Below, one piece after another: positions 34,259 through 43,708 of a DNA stretch of 64,000 bases. The position numbers and the translations under genes were made by a program. The DNA lies in the NCBI RefSeq assembly GCF_011290365.1, contig NZ_CP049786.1, forward strand, positions 2,914,001-2,978,000, read 5' to 3'. The notes beneath the pieces were generated by a model, which saw only the letters and a list, made by a program, of their open reading frames with translations, was not told where the DNA came from and did no database searches. The DNA is from Leclercia sp. 29361 (lineage in GTDB: Bacteria; Pseudomonadota; Gammaproteobacteria; Enterobacterales; Enterobacteriaceae). The stretch's first letter is position 1. Each line of letters starts with the position of its first letter.

Positions 34259-35992
34259 GTGAATATTCAGGCTCTTCTCTCAGAAAAAGTCAGTCAGGCA
34301 CTGATTGCTGCAGGCGCACCTGCAGACTGTGAACCGCAGGTTCGTCAGTCAGCGAAAGTACAGTTTGGCGACTATCAGGCCAATGGCGTGATGGCAGTGG
34401 CTAAAAAACTGGGCATGGCGCCGCGACAACTCGCAGAGCAGGTCCTGACGCATCTGGATCTCCAGGGTATCGCCAGCAAAACCGAAATTGCCGGGCCGGG
34501 CTTTATCAATATCTTCCTCGACCCCGCTTTCCTGGCACAACACGTTGATGCGGCCCTGAAATCCGACCGTCTGGGCGTGGCGCAGCCAGAAGCCCAAACC
34601 ATCGTTGTCGACTACTCCGCTCCGAACGTGGCGAAAGAGATGCACGTCGGTCACCTGCGCTCCACCATCATCGGCGACGCTTCGGTGCGCACCCTTGAGT
34701 TCCTCGGTCACAACGTGATCCGCGCGAACCACGTCGGCGACTGGGGTACCCAGTTCGGGATGCTGATCGCCTGGCTGGAAAAACAGCAGCAGGATAACGC
34801 CGGTGAGATGGCCCTGGCGGACCTCGAAGGCTTCTACCGCGACGCGAAAAAGCACTATGACGAAGACGAAGCCTTTGCCGAGCGCGCGCGTAGCTACGTA
34901 GTGAAACTGCAGGGCGGCGACGAGTATTTCCGTAAGATGTGGCGCCAGCTGGTGGACATCACCATGTCCCAGAACCAGCTCACCTACGATCGTCTGAACG
35001 TGACCCTGACCCGTAAAGACGTGATGGGTGAGAGTCTGTACAATCCGATGCTGGCCGGTATCGTCGCCGATCTGAAGGCTAAAGGGCTGGCGGTGGAAAG
35101 CGAAGGCGCAACGGTCGTATTCCTTGATGAGTATAAAAACAAGGAAGGTGAACCGATGGGCGTCATCATCCAGAAAAAGGATGGCGGCTACCTCTACACC
35201 ACCACCGATATCGCCTGCGCGAAGTATCGCTACGAAACCCTGCATGCGGATCGCGTGCTCTATTATATCGACTCCCGTCAGCACCAGCACCTGATGCAGG
35301 CATGGACCATCGTGCGCAAAGCGGGCTATGTACCGGATTCCGTGCCGCTGGAACACCACATGTTCGGCATGATGCTGGGCAAAGACGGCAAGCCGTTCAA
35401 AACCCGTGCCGGCGGTACCGTGAAGCTGGCGGATCTGCTGGACGAGGCGCTGGAGCGTGCCCGCCGTCTGGTGGCCGAGAAAAACCCGGACATGCCTGCT
35501 GACGAGCTGGAAAAACTGGCCAACGCCGTGGGTATCGGTGCGGTGAAATACGCGGATCTCTCCAAGAACCGTACCACCGACTACGTATTTGACTGGGATA
35601 ACATGCTGGCCTTCGAAGGCAATACCGCGCCATATATGCAGTATGCCTACACCCGCGTGCTGTCAGTATTCCGTAAAGCTGACATCGACGAAAGCGTGCT
35701 GGCCCAGGCGCAGGTCATCATCAGCGAAGATCGCGAAGCACAGCTGGCAGCCCGTCTGCTGCAGTTCGAAGAGACGCTGTCCGTGGTGGCCCGCGACGGT
35801 ACGCCGCACGTGATGTGTGCTTATCTGTACGATCTGGCTGGCCTGTTCTCCGGCTTCTACGAGCACTGCCCTATCCTCTCCGCCGAGAGCGAAGCAGTAC
35901 GCAACAGCCGCCTGAAGCTGGCGCAGCTGACGGCGAAGACCCTGAAGCTGGGTCTGGATACCCTGGGTATCGAAACCGTCGAACGCATGTAA
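34259..35992 (+). CDS. argS: Arginyl-tRNA synthetase
   Basis: A 577-residue class I synthetase that charges tRNA-Arg. It starts with GTG 34259 after GTAAGGTATCCCG, as argS does in related genomes. The HIGH-type motif is [15 protein letters not shown] (about residue 124). The C-terminal anticodon-binding domain ends LGIETVERM. The KMSKS loop is degenerate, as usual for this family ([15 protein letters not shown]). It is divergent from yecM and followed by a strong terminator. Confidence 0.98.
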   Translation: MNIQALLSEKVSQALIAAGAPADCEPQVRQSAKVQFGDYQANGVMAVAKKLGMAPRQLAEQVLTHLDLQGIASKTEIAGPGFINIFLDPAFLAQHVDAALKSDRLGVAQPEAQTIVVDYSAPNVAKEMHVGHLRSTIIGDASVRTLEFLGHNVIRANHVGDWGTQFGMLIAWLEKQQQDNAGEMALADLEGFYRDAKKHYDEDEAFAERARSYVVKLQGGDEYFRKMWRQLVDITMSQNQLTYDRLNVTLTRKDVMGESLYNPMLAGIVADLKAKGLAVESEGATVVFLDEYKNKEGEPMGVIIQKKDGGYLYTTTDIACAKYRYETLHADRVLYYIDSRQHQHLMQAWTIVRKAGYVPDSVPLEHHMFGMMLGKDGKPFKTRAGGTVKLADLLDEALERARRLVAEKNPDMPADELEKLANAVGIGAVKYADLSKNRTTDYVFDWDNMLAFEGNTAPYMQYAYTRVLSVFRKADIDESVLAQAQVIISEDREAQLAARLLQFEETLSVVARDGTPHVMCAYLYDLAGLFSGFYEHCPILSAESEAVRNSRLKLAQLTAKTLKLGLDTLGIETVERM

Positions 35993-35999
35993 TGACGAG

Positions 36000-36027
36000 A
36001 ACGTCCGCCTCTGACGAGGCGGACGTT
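36000..36027. terminator. argS terminator
   Basis: A perfect 12-bp stem, AACGTCCGCCTC (36000-36011) with GAGGCGGACGTT (36016-36027), loop TGAC, followed by TTATTA. It ends argS and, being symmetrical, may also serve the leftward DM9 gene that stops at 36031. Confidence 0.88.
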
Positions 36028-36030
36028 TTA

Positions 36031-36480
36031 TTACAGGGTGTCGTAATCACCCACTAACACTTCGTAATCTTCAACATCCCACTCTTTATTCTGGTAGCTA
36101 ATACAGCATCCTTTCAACAGGTGCGTACCGGCTTTACCCACGAACAACCCGTTCGGGAACTTTGCTCGTGCCACATAAAGTTTTTTGCCATCGGCTTCTT
36201 CGCCCGCCTGAATTGCCCCTACCGGGATCGCCTTGCCGTGAGCCCGGACCCATTTCACCGGTCCGACGTACACCTCAAATTCGCGGCAAATATACTCCTT
36301 ACCCCCAAAGGGAATATAGGCTCCAAACCCGTAAGCTAATTTCCCGGGATGTATGCCGCCCTTATAATTAGCACGAACAATAAATAAAGGGATGGGAATA
36401 TGGACACCCGGCGCATTATTTTCATAACCTGCAACAGATGCACCCAGAGCAATAAAAACATCAGTGGACTTCTGCCACAT
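36031..36480 (-). CDS. DM9-repeat (DUF3421) protein
   Basis: A 149-residue protein made of two DM9-type repeats. The first is at about residues 30-72, with IPLFIVRANYKGGIHPGK and YIPFGGKEYICREFEVYVG. The second is at about 77-144, with WVRAHGKAIPVGAIQAGEEA, then DGKKLYVARAKFPNGLFVGK and CCISYQNKEWDVEDYEVLVG. DM9 domains were named in Drosophila, and some invertebrate members are mannose-binding recognition proteins. Bacterial copies are uncharacterised. No clear signal peptide is seen. It is downstream of a cystatin-like gene, with a 50-bp gap, and probably co-transcribed. Confidence 0.82.
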   Translation of the reverse strand: MWQKSTDVFIALGASVAGYENNAPGVHIPIPLFIVRANYKGGIHPGKLAYGFGAYIPFGGKEYICREFEVYVGPVKWVRAHGKAIPVGAIQAGEEADGKKLYVARAKFPNGLFVGKAGTHLLKGCCISYQNKEWDVEDYEVLVGDYDTL

Positions 36481-36530
36481 GATTCTATCCTTATTGATAA
36501 AGCCACAGAGATAAAATAACGTACCGGCGT

Positions 36531-36821
36531 TTAAATGGCAGAGGTCTGGGAAATGGAAATGTGATTATCCGGCGTGAGGTAAATGACCACTTTGACCAGC
36601 GTCGGCGCTACCGCATGAGGGACTACCAATCGACACTCCGCGATGTACGCATGCTGAATGCCTGCAACAACCTGACTGCCGATGTAGAGCAGCGGGGTAT
36701 ACTTCGCCCCCTCAAAGTTGCGAAATGCGGTCTCGAATAGTGACATTTGTTCGGCCGACATGCCTGACAGGTTTTTATTTACTTTTACATCTATTCCCCA
36801 GCCACCGGGTACCATGTTCAT
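36531..36821 (-). CDS. Small protein with cystatin-like QVVAG motif
   Basis: A 96-residue protein. It has the cystatin order: an N-terminal PGG (residues 5-7), a helix MSAEQMSLFETAFRNFEG, then YIGSQVVAGIQHAYIAECRLV with Q-V-V-A-G at 50-54, and a later strand TLVKVVIYL. In animal stefins these form the wedge that blocks papain-like proteases. The C-terminal Trp/Pro-Trp hairpin is not evident. An AAGGA site precedes ATG 36821. The similarity is a motif-level reading and needs structure prediction; a cystatin-like fold without inhibitor function is equally possible. Confidence 0.6.
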   Translation of the reverse strand: MNMVPGGWGIDVKVNKNLSGMSAEQMSLFETAFRNFEGAKYTPLLYIGSQVVAGIQHAYIAECRLVVPHAVAPTLVKVVIYLTPDNHISISQTSAI

Positions 36822-36915
36822 AAATATGCATCCTTGTATTTTTGCGAAAGAACAATTTCTGCCGCAAAATAAAAATACGCCTGACCGGAAAAATATATTG
36901 CGGACTGACTCACAA

Positions 36916-36921
36916 ATTATA
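36916..36921 (-). promoter_or_regulatory. Candidate -10 box of the cystatin-like/DM9 pair
   Basis: TATAAT lies on the minus strand about 95 bases upstream of the first gene, within an AT-rich stretch. The -35 box at 17 bases (AGTAAA) is poor, so activation or a different spacing is likely. Confidence 0.4.
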
Positions 36922-36998
36922 ACGAATGATGTAGTTTATTTACTCATTTACTGCATGTGTATATTTAAATTAATTATTCAGAAATAATATAAATAAAA

Positions 36999-37028
36999 AA
37001 ACCGCCCCCACGTTTGAAGGGGCGGTTT
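36999..37028. terminator. Terminator of the rhiT-rhiN operon
   Basis: AAACCGCCCC (36999-37008) pairs with GGGGCGGTTT (37019-37028), followed on the minus strand by more T. It ends the leftward transcript just after the hydrolase gene stop at 37041. Confidence 0.88.
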
Positions 37029-37040
37029 CTAATACGCTAA

Positions 37041-38180
37041 TCAGAAATATTTGCGTAAATATTCTGTCAGACAGAGGATCGCCATCGCCTGACCATACGG
37101 CATCGAGGTTAACGGGATCTGGCGATAGAACTCCAGATCGCTGCCCATCCCGGTTCCGAAAGAGGTTTGCAGCAGTTCGCCTTCCGGAGAGATATTCTTC
37201 ACAATCCCGCGAATGGCTTTCTCGGCCACCTCTGCATACTCCGCTCCCACATAGCGCTTACGCACTGCTTTCAGGATCCCGTAGCTGAATCCTGCGGTAG
37301 CGGAGGCCTCCAGATAGGAGTTCGGGTCATCGAGTAACGTGTGCCACAGGCCGCTTTCGTCCTGGCATTTCGCCAGGGCGGCAATCTGCGCATTCAGTAC
37401 CTGCACCAGATAACGGCGCACGGCGTTTTTTTCCGGCAGATCCACCAGCTCGAGGAAGTCGGGGATAACGATCGTCAGCCAGCTGTTGCCGCGCGCCCAG
37501 CGGGCGTTGGCAAAGTTGTGCTGACCGTCGTAGTTCCAGCCGTGGAACCACAGCCCGGTCTCCCGATCCATCAGATTTTGCACGTGCAGCAGGAACTGAT
37601 ATACCGCCTCTTCCACGTACTCAGGCTTATTAAGCAGTTTGCCGATCTTCGCCAGCGGCAGGACGGTCATCATGAGGGTGTCGTCCCACATCTGCTGATG
37701 GTTCTCTTCCGCAAGGGTAATGTGCTGCATGCCGCCATGATCGGTGCGCGGCATCTCAAGCATCGCCCACTCGGCCCAGCTCTCCAGCCATGGCAGCCAG
37801 GCCGGGTTACGCGTCTCTTCATAACGATACGCGAGGGTCAAAAACGGCGACATGGTGTTGACGTTTTTGGTGGTGGCCCCTTCGGCAAAGCGCTCGGCAA
37901 ACCAGCTGTCGATAATATCGCGCATCCCTTCATCCCCGGTCTGGCAGTAATACTGCCAGATACCGTAGAGACCGACTCCGTGGGTCCACTCCCAGCCCGC
38001 CCAGCCTTTGGTGTCGATCACCCGCCCGTCGTCCAGCCGCAGTAAAAACTCGCCGGTTTTATCGTGAATGTTCACCAGGTTATGCGTCACTTTCTGGATC
38101 AGCGCTTTCAGTTCATCTCTGGCGATAAAACGCTCGGGCTGACGCAGTAACGGGCTATGTTTGACAGGCCAAACCTTCAT
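37041..38180 (-). CDS. rhiN: Unsaturated rhamnogalacturonyl hydrolase, GH105
   Basis: A 379-residue alpha/alpha-barrel enzyme of family GH105/GH88 that cleaves the unsaturated galacturonyl-rhamnose disaccharide released by rhamnogalacturonan lyase. Visible motifs are WEWTHGVGLYGIWQYYCQTGD, MWDDTLMMTVLPLAKIG (with the catalytic aspartate of the WDD box) and FANARWARGNSWLTIVIPDFL. No signal peptide is present, so it works in the cytoplasm. It is four bases downstream of the transporter gene. The symbol is by analogy with the rhiTN operon of Dickeya. Confidence 0.85.
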   Translation of the reverse strand: MKVWPVKHSPLLRQPERFIARDELKALIQKVTHNLVNIHDKTGEFLLRLDDGRVIDTKGWAGWEWTHGVGLYGIWQYYCQTGDEGMRDIIDSWFAERFAEGATTKNVNTMSPFLTLAYRYEETRNPAWLPWLESWAEWAMLEMPRTDHGGMQHITLAEENHQQMWDDTLMMTVLPLAKIGKLLNKPEYVEEAVYQFLLHVQNLMDRETGLWFHGWNYDGQHNFANARWARGNSWLTIVIPDFLELVDLPEKNAVRRYLVQVLNAQIAALAKCQDESGLWHTLLDDPNSYLEASATAGFSYGILKAVRKRYVGAEYAEVAEKAIRGIVKNISPEGELLQTSFGTGMGSDLEFYRQIPLTSMPYGQAMAILCLTEYLRKYF

Positions 38181-38184
38181 AATC

Positions 38185-39768
38185 TTAACCTCTGTTGTAT
38201 GTCGAATTCAGTGGAGCACGTTCTTTCAGGGACGGTGCAGCAGGTTTATTGCGATTCAGATAGCCGATGTTGTTGTTACCCCACAGGCAGTCGTATGGCA
38301 TACCGGCCAGCATTTCGACCGTGGCGCGGGCCTGCGGTGTGGCGGCCTCCGGCATCGCTCGACCGGACTCACGCATTTTGGCCGTCTCTTCCCGCAGCGT
38401 GCTGTGCGTTTGTAAGTTCAGCTTAAAGCGCAGGGAGACCAGGAAGCCGCAGCACAGGACCAGTATGGTGCCGACGCTCAGGATCATCAGAATGGTGTGG
38501 CTAACCTCTTCGGGCTGCACTTTCTGACCGCTCACAAAGCCGGACATCTGCATGACGATACCCACCAGCATGATGGCCCCCGCCTGCGACGCTTTACGGG
38601 TCAGGGTCATGATGCCGGCGAAGATGCCCTCGCGACGTTGACCGGTGATCACTTCATCGACGTCAGCGATGTAGGTGTAGGTGTTCCACGGCACATAGTT
38701 GATCCCCCCGCGGCCCAGGCCCGCCAGAGCAGAAACCAGCAGCAGCAGCGCGTAGATATCGCTCATGCCGGCGTAGTACAGCCCTGCGTAGGAGAGAGAG
38801 GCCAGACCGAACAGCACGACTACCATGCGGTAGGACGGCGCCGGTCCAAAGCGGATGCACAGCGGGATCATGGCGATGACGGCAAGGAACTGGAAGATAG
38901 CCATGGTGCCCAGCAGGTTCGACGCCATCGACGCCTCCTGCATCAGCACAAAGACCACGTAGTAGGTGAAGACGGCGTTGAAGACGTCCTGGGCGATATA
39001 GCCCCCGAGGTACATCCCCAGATGCTGACGGAAAATTTTGATCCGCAGGGTGGAGCTTAACTCAACGAACAGACGGTTCAGGCTCTGGCCGAGGGTCAGT
39101 TTTTTCTTCTCTTCTTCGGCACGCAGCGCGGCTTCGGTCCACTCTTCACGCGGGCGCTCCCAGGTGAAGAACCAGACGAAGGTCAGCATCAGGGCGCACA
39201 GCACCGAGAATACCAGGCTGGCATAGAAGAAGGAGACGGCGTTGTCTTTCCCGAAGTGGGTCAGCAGAATACCCGGCAGGAACGAGGCCAGAATGGCTGA
39301 CATCTGCGCCATGGAGATGCGCGCGCCGGAGAATTTGGTTTTCTGTTTGAAATCGTCGGTCATTTCCGGCACCAGCGTTTCATACGGTACCAGGATCATG
39401 GTGTAGACGATATCGAAGATCAGGTAGGTCAGCAGGTAGTACCAGAAGCCCATATCCCCGACCCACATCAGCGAGTAGCTGAAGACGCAGGGGATACCGA
39501 GCAGGATAAAGAACTTACGACGGCCAAAGCGTTTGCCCAGCCAGGTGGTACCAAAGTTATCGGTCAGGAAGCCCATCAGCGGACTGACGACGGCATCCAG
39601 CACCCTCGCCGCGGCAAAAATAAATGTCGCTTCAATCGGCGTAAGGCCACAGAAGGTGGTATAGAAATAGAGCAACCAGGCAGCCGTCAGCGCTGTGGTT
39701 CCCGCCCCGAGAAAATCGCCCGATCCGTAGGCCAGATAGTTTGCGAGTCCAATTTTACGTGTTTTCAT
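38185..39768 (-). CDS. rhiT: GPH-family sugar:cation symporter, RhiT-like
   Basis: A 527-residue transporter with 12 predicted membrane segments. Family motifs are LGKRFGRRKFFILLGIPCVFSYSL and GARISMAQMSAILASFLPG. The C-terminal ~70 residues are a soluble tail. Members import oligogalacturonides and rhamnogalacturonides. Its pairing with a GH105 enzyme indicates uptake of unsaturated rhamnogalacturonan disaccharide, as described for RhiT. The promoter region carries a KdgR-like operator. Confidence 0.85.
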   Translation of the reverse strand: MKTRKIGLANYLAYGSGDFLGAGTTALTAAWLLYFYTTFCGLTPIEATFIFAAARVLDAVVSPLMGFLTDNFGTTWLGKRFGRRKFFILLGIPCVFSYSLMWVGDMGFWYYLLTYLIFDIVYTMILVPYETLVPEMTDDFKQKTKFSGARISMAQMSAILASFLPGILLTHFGKDNAVSFFYASLVFSVLCALMLTFVWFFTWERPREEWTEAALRAEEEKKKLTLGQSLNRLFVELSSTLRIKIFRQHLGMYLGGYIAQDVFNAVFTYYVVFVLMQEASMASNLLGTMAIFQFLAVIAMIPLCIRFGPAPSYRMVVVLFGLASLSYAGLYYAGMSDIYALLLLVSALAGLGRGGINYVPWNTYTYIADVDEVITGQRREGIFAGIMTLTRKASQAGAIMLVGIVMQMSGFVSGQKVQPEEVSHTILMILSVGTILVLCCGFLVSLRFKLNLQTHSTLREETAKMRESGRAMPEAATPQARATVEMLAGMPYDCLWGNNNIGYLNRNKPAAPSLKERAPLNSTYNRG

Positions 39769-39936
39769 TACCGTCGACCCTGTAAGTTTCAGATGACTCC
39801 CGGTTAGCCCGGAGGGAACGGGAGTGACTACAGGGTTACAGTAAGAGTATCCCTACGCGGATACCTTTCTGTTTCTGCCACCGCCGGACGGCAACTGGCA
39901 AAAATGCAAAGAGATTTACTACGCGCGTCACTCTTT

Positions 39937-39955
39937 TATAAAACAGCGTTTCTCT
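39937..39955. promoter_or_regulatory. KdgR-like operator upstream of rhiT
   Basis: TATAAAACAGCGTTTCTCT matches the KdgR consensus AATRAAAYRNYRTTTYATT, as I remember it, at 16 of 19 positions. It lies about 170 bp upstream of the transporter start. KdgR represses pectin-use genes in Dickeya, including rhiTN. Confidence 0.6.
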
Positions 39956-40028
39956 TGCTTCAAAAGACGGGGTCAATTATGCGAGCCAGTCATCAGAATG
40001 GACTGATAACTGGCGAAAAAGCGGGCGG

Positions 40029-40424
40029 TTAGCGGTAATTAACGATCACTTCGTTGCGTTGCACCTTCAGGGCGGGGATCAGGCGACCGCCGCCGGGTAC
40101 TTCCCAGATAAAGCGCAGCGGCTCGGCCGCCGGAACGTTGTTAAAGGCATGCGTGGTGCCGCTGGCGCCGTCGAGTTCGGTGCAGCGTGCCTGAGAGCAC
40201 AACCGCACCCGCAGACCGGCGGGGATCGGGCCGTTCAGCTCATAGCGCCAGGCCACCAGGGTCATCAACCCCGAGACCGGCTGCTTTGCCGACAGCGGGC
40301 GTGACGAGGCCGCCACGCCGCGGTTGTTGAGGGTCAGGCCGATACTGCTGTCCTGCCAGGCCCCCTCGCCTGCGGCCTGCGCCATCATCGGCAGCGCCAG
40401 TAACCAGAGTAATTTACGCATCAC
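40029..40424 (-). CDS. flhE: Flagellar protein FlhE
   Basis: A 131-residue periplasmic protein with a signal peptide (MMRKLLWLLALPMMAQAAG). The mature part has the paired cysteines LCSQARCTEL and a YELNGPIPAGLRVRLC block matching FlhE. FlhE is the last gene of the flhBAE operon, where it is thought to act as a plug or chaperone for the export gate and affects proton leakage. It overlaps flhA by four bases. Length matches E. coli (130). Confidence 0.95.
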   Translation of the reverse strand: MMRKLLWLLALPMMAQAAGEGAWQDSSIGLTLNNRGVAASSRPLSAKQPVSGLMTLVAWRYELNGPIPAGLRVRLCSQARCTELDGASGTTHAFNNVPAAEPLRFIWEVPGGGRLIPALKVQRNEVIVNYR

Positions 40425-42499
40425 TGGCCTCCAATGCTGGCGGTCATGCGGATGTGACGATTGTCCGACAGCTCCATATTCGACAGGACCACCAGCTGCG
40501 TCAGGCTGCGGCGCAGGAAGCGCGACAGCAGCGGACGCAGGGCGTGGTTCACCAGCAGCACCGGCGGCGCACCGAGCATCTCCTGACGCTGTAACGCCTC
40601 CTGGGTTTGCGCCAGCAGACGATCCGCCAGCCCCGGTTCCAGCCCGCCGCCGCCCTGCAGGGCCTGCAGCAGCAGACGTTCAAGCGGCGTATCGAGACCA
40701 ATCACCTGCACTTCGCCGGTCCCCGGGAACCACTGCTGGGTGATGGCACGACCCAGCGCCACGCGCACCACCGCCGTCAGCTCGTGCGGATCGCTTTGCA
40801 GTGGGGCATGCTCCGCCAGCGTTTCCAGGATGGTACGCATATCGCGGATCGGCACCTTCTCGTCGAGCAGGTTCTGCAGCACTTTGTGCAGCGTGGTCAG
40901 GGTCAGCACGCCCGGGACCAGATCTTCGGTCAGCTTCGGCATCTCCTGGGTCACGCGATCCAGCAGCTGCTGCGCCTCCTGGCGACCAAACAGCTCCGCC
41001 GAGAACTGGCCAATAATATGGTTCAGGTGGGTCGCCACCACGGTACTGGCTTCCACCACGGTATAGCCCTGGATCTGCGCCTGCTCTTTCAGGGCGCTTT
41101 CGATCCAGATGGCCGCCAGGCCAAAGGCCGGGTCGATAGTTTGTTCCCCCGGCAGCGTGCCTGCCGCGGTGCCCGGGTTAATCGCCAGCCAGCGCCCTGG
41201 ATAGGCATCTCCGCTGCCAATCTCCACCCCTTTCATCAGGATGCGGTAGCGTGCCGGGGGCAGGTCCATATTGTCACGGATATGCACCACCGGCGGCAGG
41301 AAGCCCATGTCCTGAGCGAATTTCTTACGGATACTGCGGATACGCCCCAGCAGTTCGCCGTCCTGTTGGGAGTCGACCATCGGGATCAGGCGATAGCCCA
41401 CCTCCATCCCCAGGGAATCTTCCAGCTGAACGTCATTCCAGGTAGCTTCCACCGCCTGGGTGTTTTCCGGCATTTTAATCGGCGCAGGCTCGGCCTTCGG
41501 TTTGGTGTCGCGCCCGCGCAGCCACCAGGCCAGCCCCAGCAGCGCACCGGTAAACAGCAGGAAGACGAAGTTTGGCATACCCGGCACCAGGCCCAGCAGC
41601 CCCAGTACCGCCGCTGACAGCATCAGCACGTTCGGGTTGGTAAACAGCTGGCTCACCATCTGCTCACCGACGTCCTGATCGGTGGCGACGCGGGTCACGA
41701 TCACACCGGCCGCGGTGGAGATCACCAGCGCCGGGATCTGGGCGACCAGGCCATCACCGATGGTCAGCAGCGTATAGGTCTCTGCCGCATGACCCATGTC
41801 CATCCCGTGCTGCAGTACCCCCACCAGCAGGCCGCCGATCACGTTGATGACCATGATCAGAATACCGGCGATGGCATCCCCGCGAACGAACTTACTCGCA
41901 CCGTCCATTGAGCCGTAGAAGTCCGCCTCCTGGGTCACTTCTGAACGGCGTTTTTTGGCTTCATCTTCCGCGATAATTCCGGCGTTCAGATCGGCGTCAA
42001 TCGCCATCTGTTTGCCCGGCATCCCGTCCAGCACGAAACGTGCACCCACTTCGGCGATACGTCCCGCACCCTTGGTGATAACCATAAAGTTGATGATCAC
42101 GAGGATGATGAACACCACGATACCGATGGCGAAGTTGCCGCCCACCAGGAAGTGGCCGAAGGCCTCAACCACCTTACCTGCCGCCGCACCGCCGGTATGG
42201 CCATCCATCAGAATGATACGGGTGGAGGCCACGTTCAGCGCCAGGCGCAACAGCGTGGTGAACAGCAGAATGGTCGGGAACGCGGCAAACTCGAGGGTAC
42301 GCTGGGTGAACATCGCTACCAGCAGCACCATGATCGAGAGCGCAATGTTGAAGGTAAAAAGCAGGTCGAGGATGAATGCCGGAAGCGGCAATACCATCAT
42401 CGACAGAATTAGCAGGATGAGGATCGGCCCGGCCATAATCTGCCATTGGGTCGATTTCAGGTTGCTCGGCAAGCGCAACATTGCCACCAGATTAGCCAT
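40421..42499 (-). CDS. flhA: Flagellar export gate protein FlhA
   Basis: A 692-residue type III export component. Residues 1-327 hold eight membrane helices (LRLPSNLKSTQWQIMAGPILILLILSM; the FHIPEP region LLRLALNVASTRIIL; FVRGDAIAGILIMVIN). The cytoplasmic domain (about 360-692) docks chaperone-substrate complexes and ends NRHIRMTASIGGQ. Length equals E. coli FlhA. It overlaps flhB by eight bases and flhE by four. Confidence 0.98.
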   Translation of the reverse strand: MANLVAMLRLPSNLKSTQWQIMAGPILILLILSMMVLPLPAFILDLLFTFNIALSIMVLLVAMFTQRTLEFAAFPTILLFTTLLRLALNVASTRIILMDGHTGGAAAGKVVEAFGHFLVGGNFAIGIVVFIILVIINFMVITKGAGRIAEVGARFVLDGMPGKQMAIDADLNAGIIAEDEAKKRRSEVTQEADFYGSMDGASKFVRGDAIAGILIMVINVIGGLLVGVLQHGMDMGHAAETYTLLTIGDGLVAQIPALVISTAAGVIVTRVATDQDVGEQMVSQLFTNPNVLMLSAAVLGLLGLVPGMPNFVFLLFTGALLGLAWWLRGRDTKPKAEPAPIKMPENTQAVEATWNDVQLEDSLGMEVGYRLIPMVDSQQDGELLGRIRSIRKKFAQDMGFLPPVVHIRDNMDLPPARYRILMKGVEIGSGDAYPGRWLAINPGTAAGTLPGEQTIDPAFGLAAIWIESALKEQAQIQGYTVVEASTVVATHLNHIIGQFSAELFGRQEAQQLLDRVTQEMPKLTEDLVPGVLTLTTLHKVLQNLLDEKVPIRDMRTILETLAEHAPLQSDPHELTAVVRVALGRAITQQWFPGTGEVQVIGLDTPLERLLLQALQGGGGLEPGLADRLLAQTQEALQRQEMLGAPPVLLVNHALRPLLSRFLRRSLTQLVVLSNMELSDNRHIRMTASIGGQ

Positions 42500-43640
42500 C
42501 AGTGTCCTTCTCGTTCATAAAATCCAGCGCTGCAGGCACCGGGAGATTCTCAGGTTTGACAGGCCGTTGTCCACCAGCCAGACGCCAGCGTTTCAACTGC
42601 CACACCCATGCCAGCACTTCCGCCACAGCGGCATACAGCTGACCTGGGATCTGTTGTCCAATTTCCGCATGGCGGTAAAGCGCACGCGCCAGCGGCGGGG
42701 CCTCCAGCATCGGAATACGGTTTTCATTACCAATTTCACGGATCCGCAGGGCAATCAGCCCTGCCCCTTTCGCCACCACCTTCGGCGCGCTCATTTTGTT
42801 TTCGTCATACTGCAGCGCAACGGAGTAGTGGGTCGGGTTGGTGACGATGACATCCGCCTTCGGCACATCTTCCATCATCCGGCGACGGGCGGCGGCACGC
42901 TGCATCTGGCGAATACGCCCTTTGACGTGCGGGTCGCCTTCCATCTGTTTGTATTCATCACGAATGTCCTGGCGGGACATGCGCAGCTTTTTAATGTGGC
43001 TGTAGATCTGGAAGAAGACGTCAAACCCCACCATCGGGATAATCGCCAGCACCACCAGCAGCGAGCAGAGCCCCACCAGGTTGAGCGCGTTGCTCATCGC
43101 GGTAAGGGGCGATTCGCTAATCAGGCGCATCATCTCCGGCCAGTTGTGCCAGATAAAAAATCCGGCCATGCTGCCCATCAGCGTGGCTTTCATCAGCGCT
43201 TTCAACAGTTCGGCGGCGGTCTGCGCCGAAAACATCCGGGCGATCCCGGGCAGCGGGTTGAGTTTGGAGAATTTAAACTGCAGCGATTTACCGCTAAACA
43301 CCAGCCCGCCCAGCATCACCGGCGATATCAGCGCCACCAGCACCACCCCGACGATCAGCGGCAGCAGTGCGACCATCGCGCTTTTGATCAGCAGGATAAT
43401 CTGGCTGAGGATCAGGTTCGGGTCGTTAACCATGCTGTGATCGAAGCGCAATCCGGCCGAGAGCATGCCCGCCAGTCTGCGGGCAAGGGACTCCCCACCG
43501 ATCCAGATAATGCACACGCCCACCAACAAAATCAGCAGGGAGGTGAGTTCTCTGGATCGGGGTATCTGCCCTTCCTCACGCGCTTTATCAAGTCGGTGGG
43601 GTGTGGGGGCTTCTGTTTTGTCGTCGCTGTCTTCTGCCAC
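42492..43640 (-). CDS. flhB: Flagellar export switch protein FlhB
   Basis: A 382-residue component of the flagellar type III apparatus that switches substrate class from rod/hook to filament. The autocleavage motif is VTNPTHYSVALQY (N-P-T-H near residue 269). Four membrane helices precede it, and the conserved start is AEDSDDKTEAPTPHRLDKAREEGQIPRS. I chose GTG 43640, which gives the E. coli length; ATG 43649 would add MLA. It is the first gene of flhBAE. Confidence 0.96.
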   Translation of the reverse strand: MAEDSDDKTEAPTPHRLDKAREEGQIPRSRELTSLLILLVGVCIIWIGGESLARRLAGMLSAGLRFDHSMVNDPNLILSQIILLIKSAMVALLPLIVGVVLVALISPVMLGGLVFSGKSLQFKFSKLNPLPGIARMFSAQTAAELLKALMKATLMGSMAGFFIWHNWPEMMRLISESPLTAMSNALNLVGLCSLLVVLAIIPMVGFDVFFQIYSHIKKLRMSRQDIRDEYKQMEGDPHVKGRIRQMQRAAARRRMMEDVPKADVIVTNPTHYSVALQYDENKMSAPKVVAKGAGLIALRIREIGNENRIPMLEAPPLARALYRHAEIGQQIPGQLYAAVAEVLAWVWQLKRWRLAGGQRPVKPENLPVPAALDFMNEKDTDG

Positions 43641-43708
43641 GGCAAGCATCTCGCAGGTAGAGGTCTGGACGCTATGATGCCAAAGCCGCGGATGAACAAT
43701 GGGCTAAT

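Noticed and set aside
34349-35359. 336-codon open frame on the minus strand
   Set aside because: It is antisense to argS. The hydrophobic and His-rich product is a shadow.
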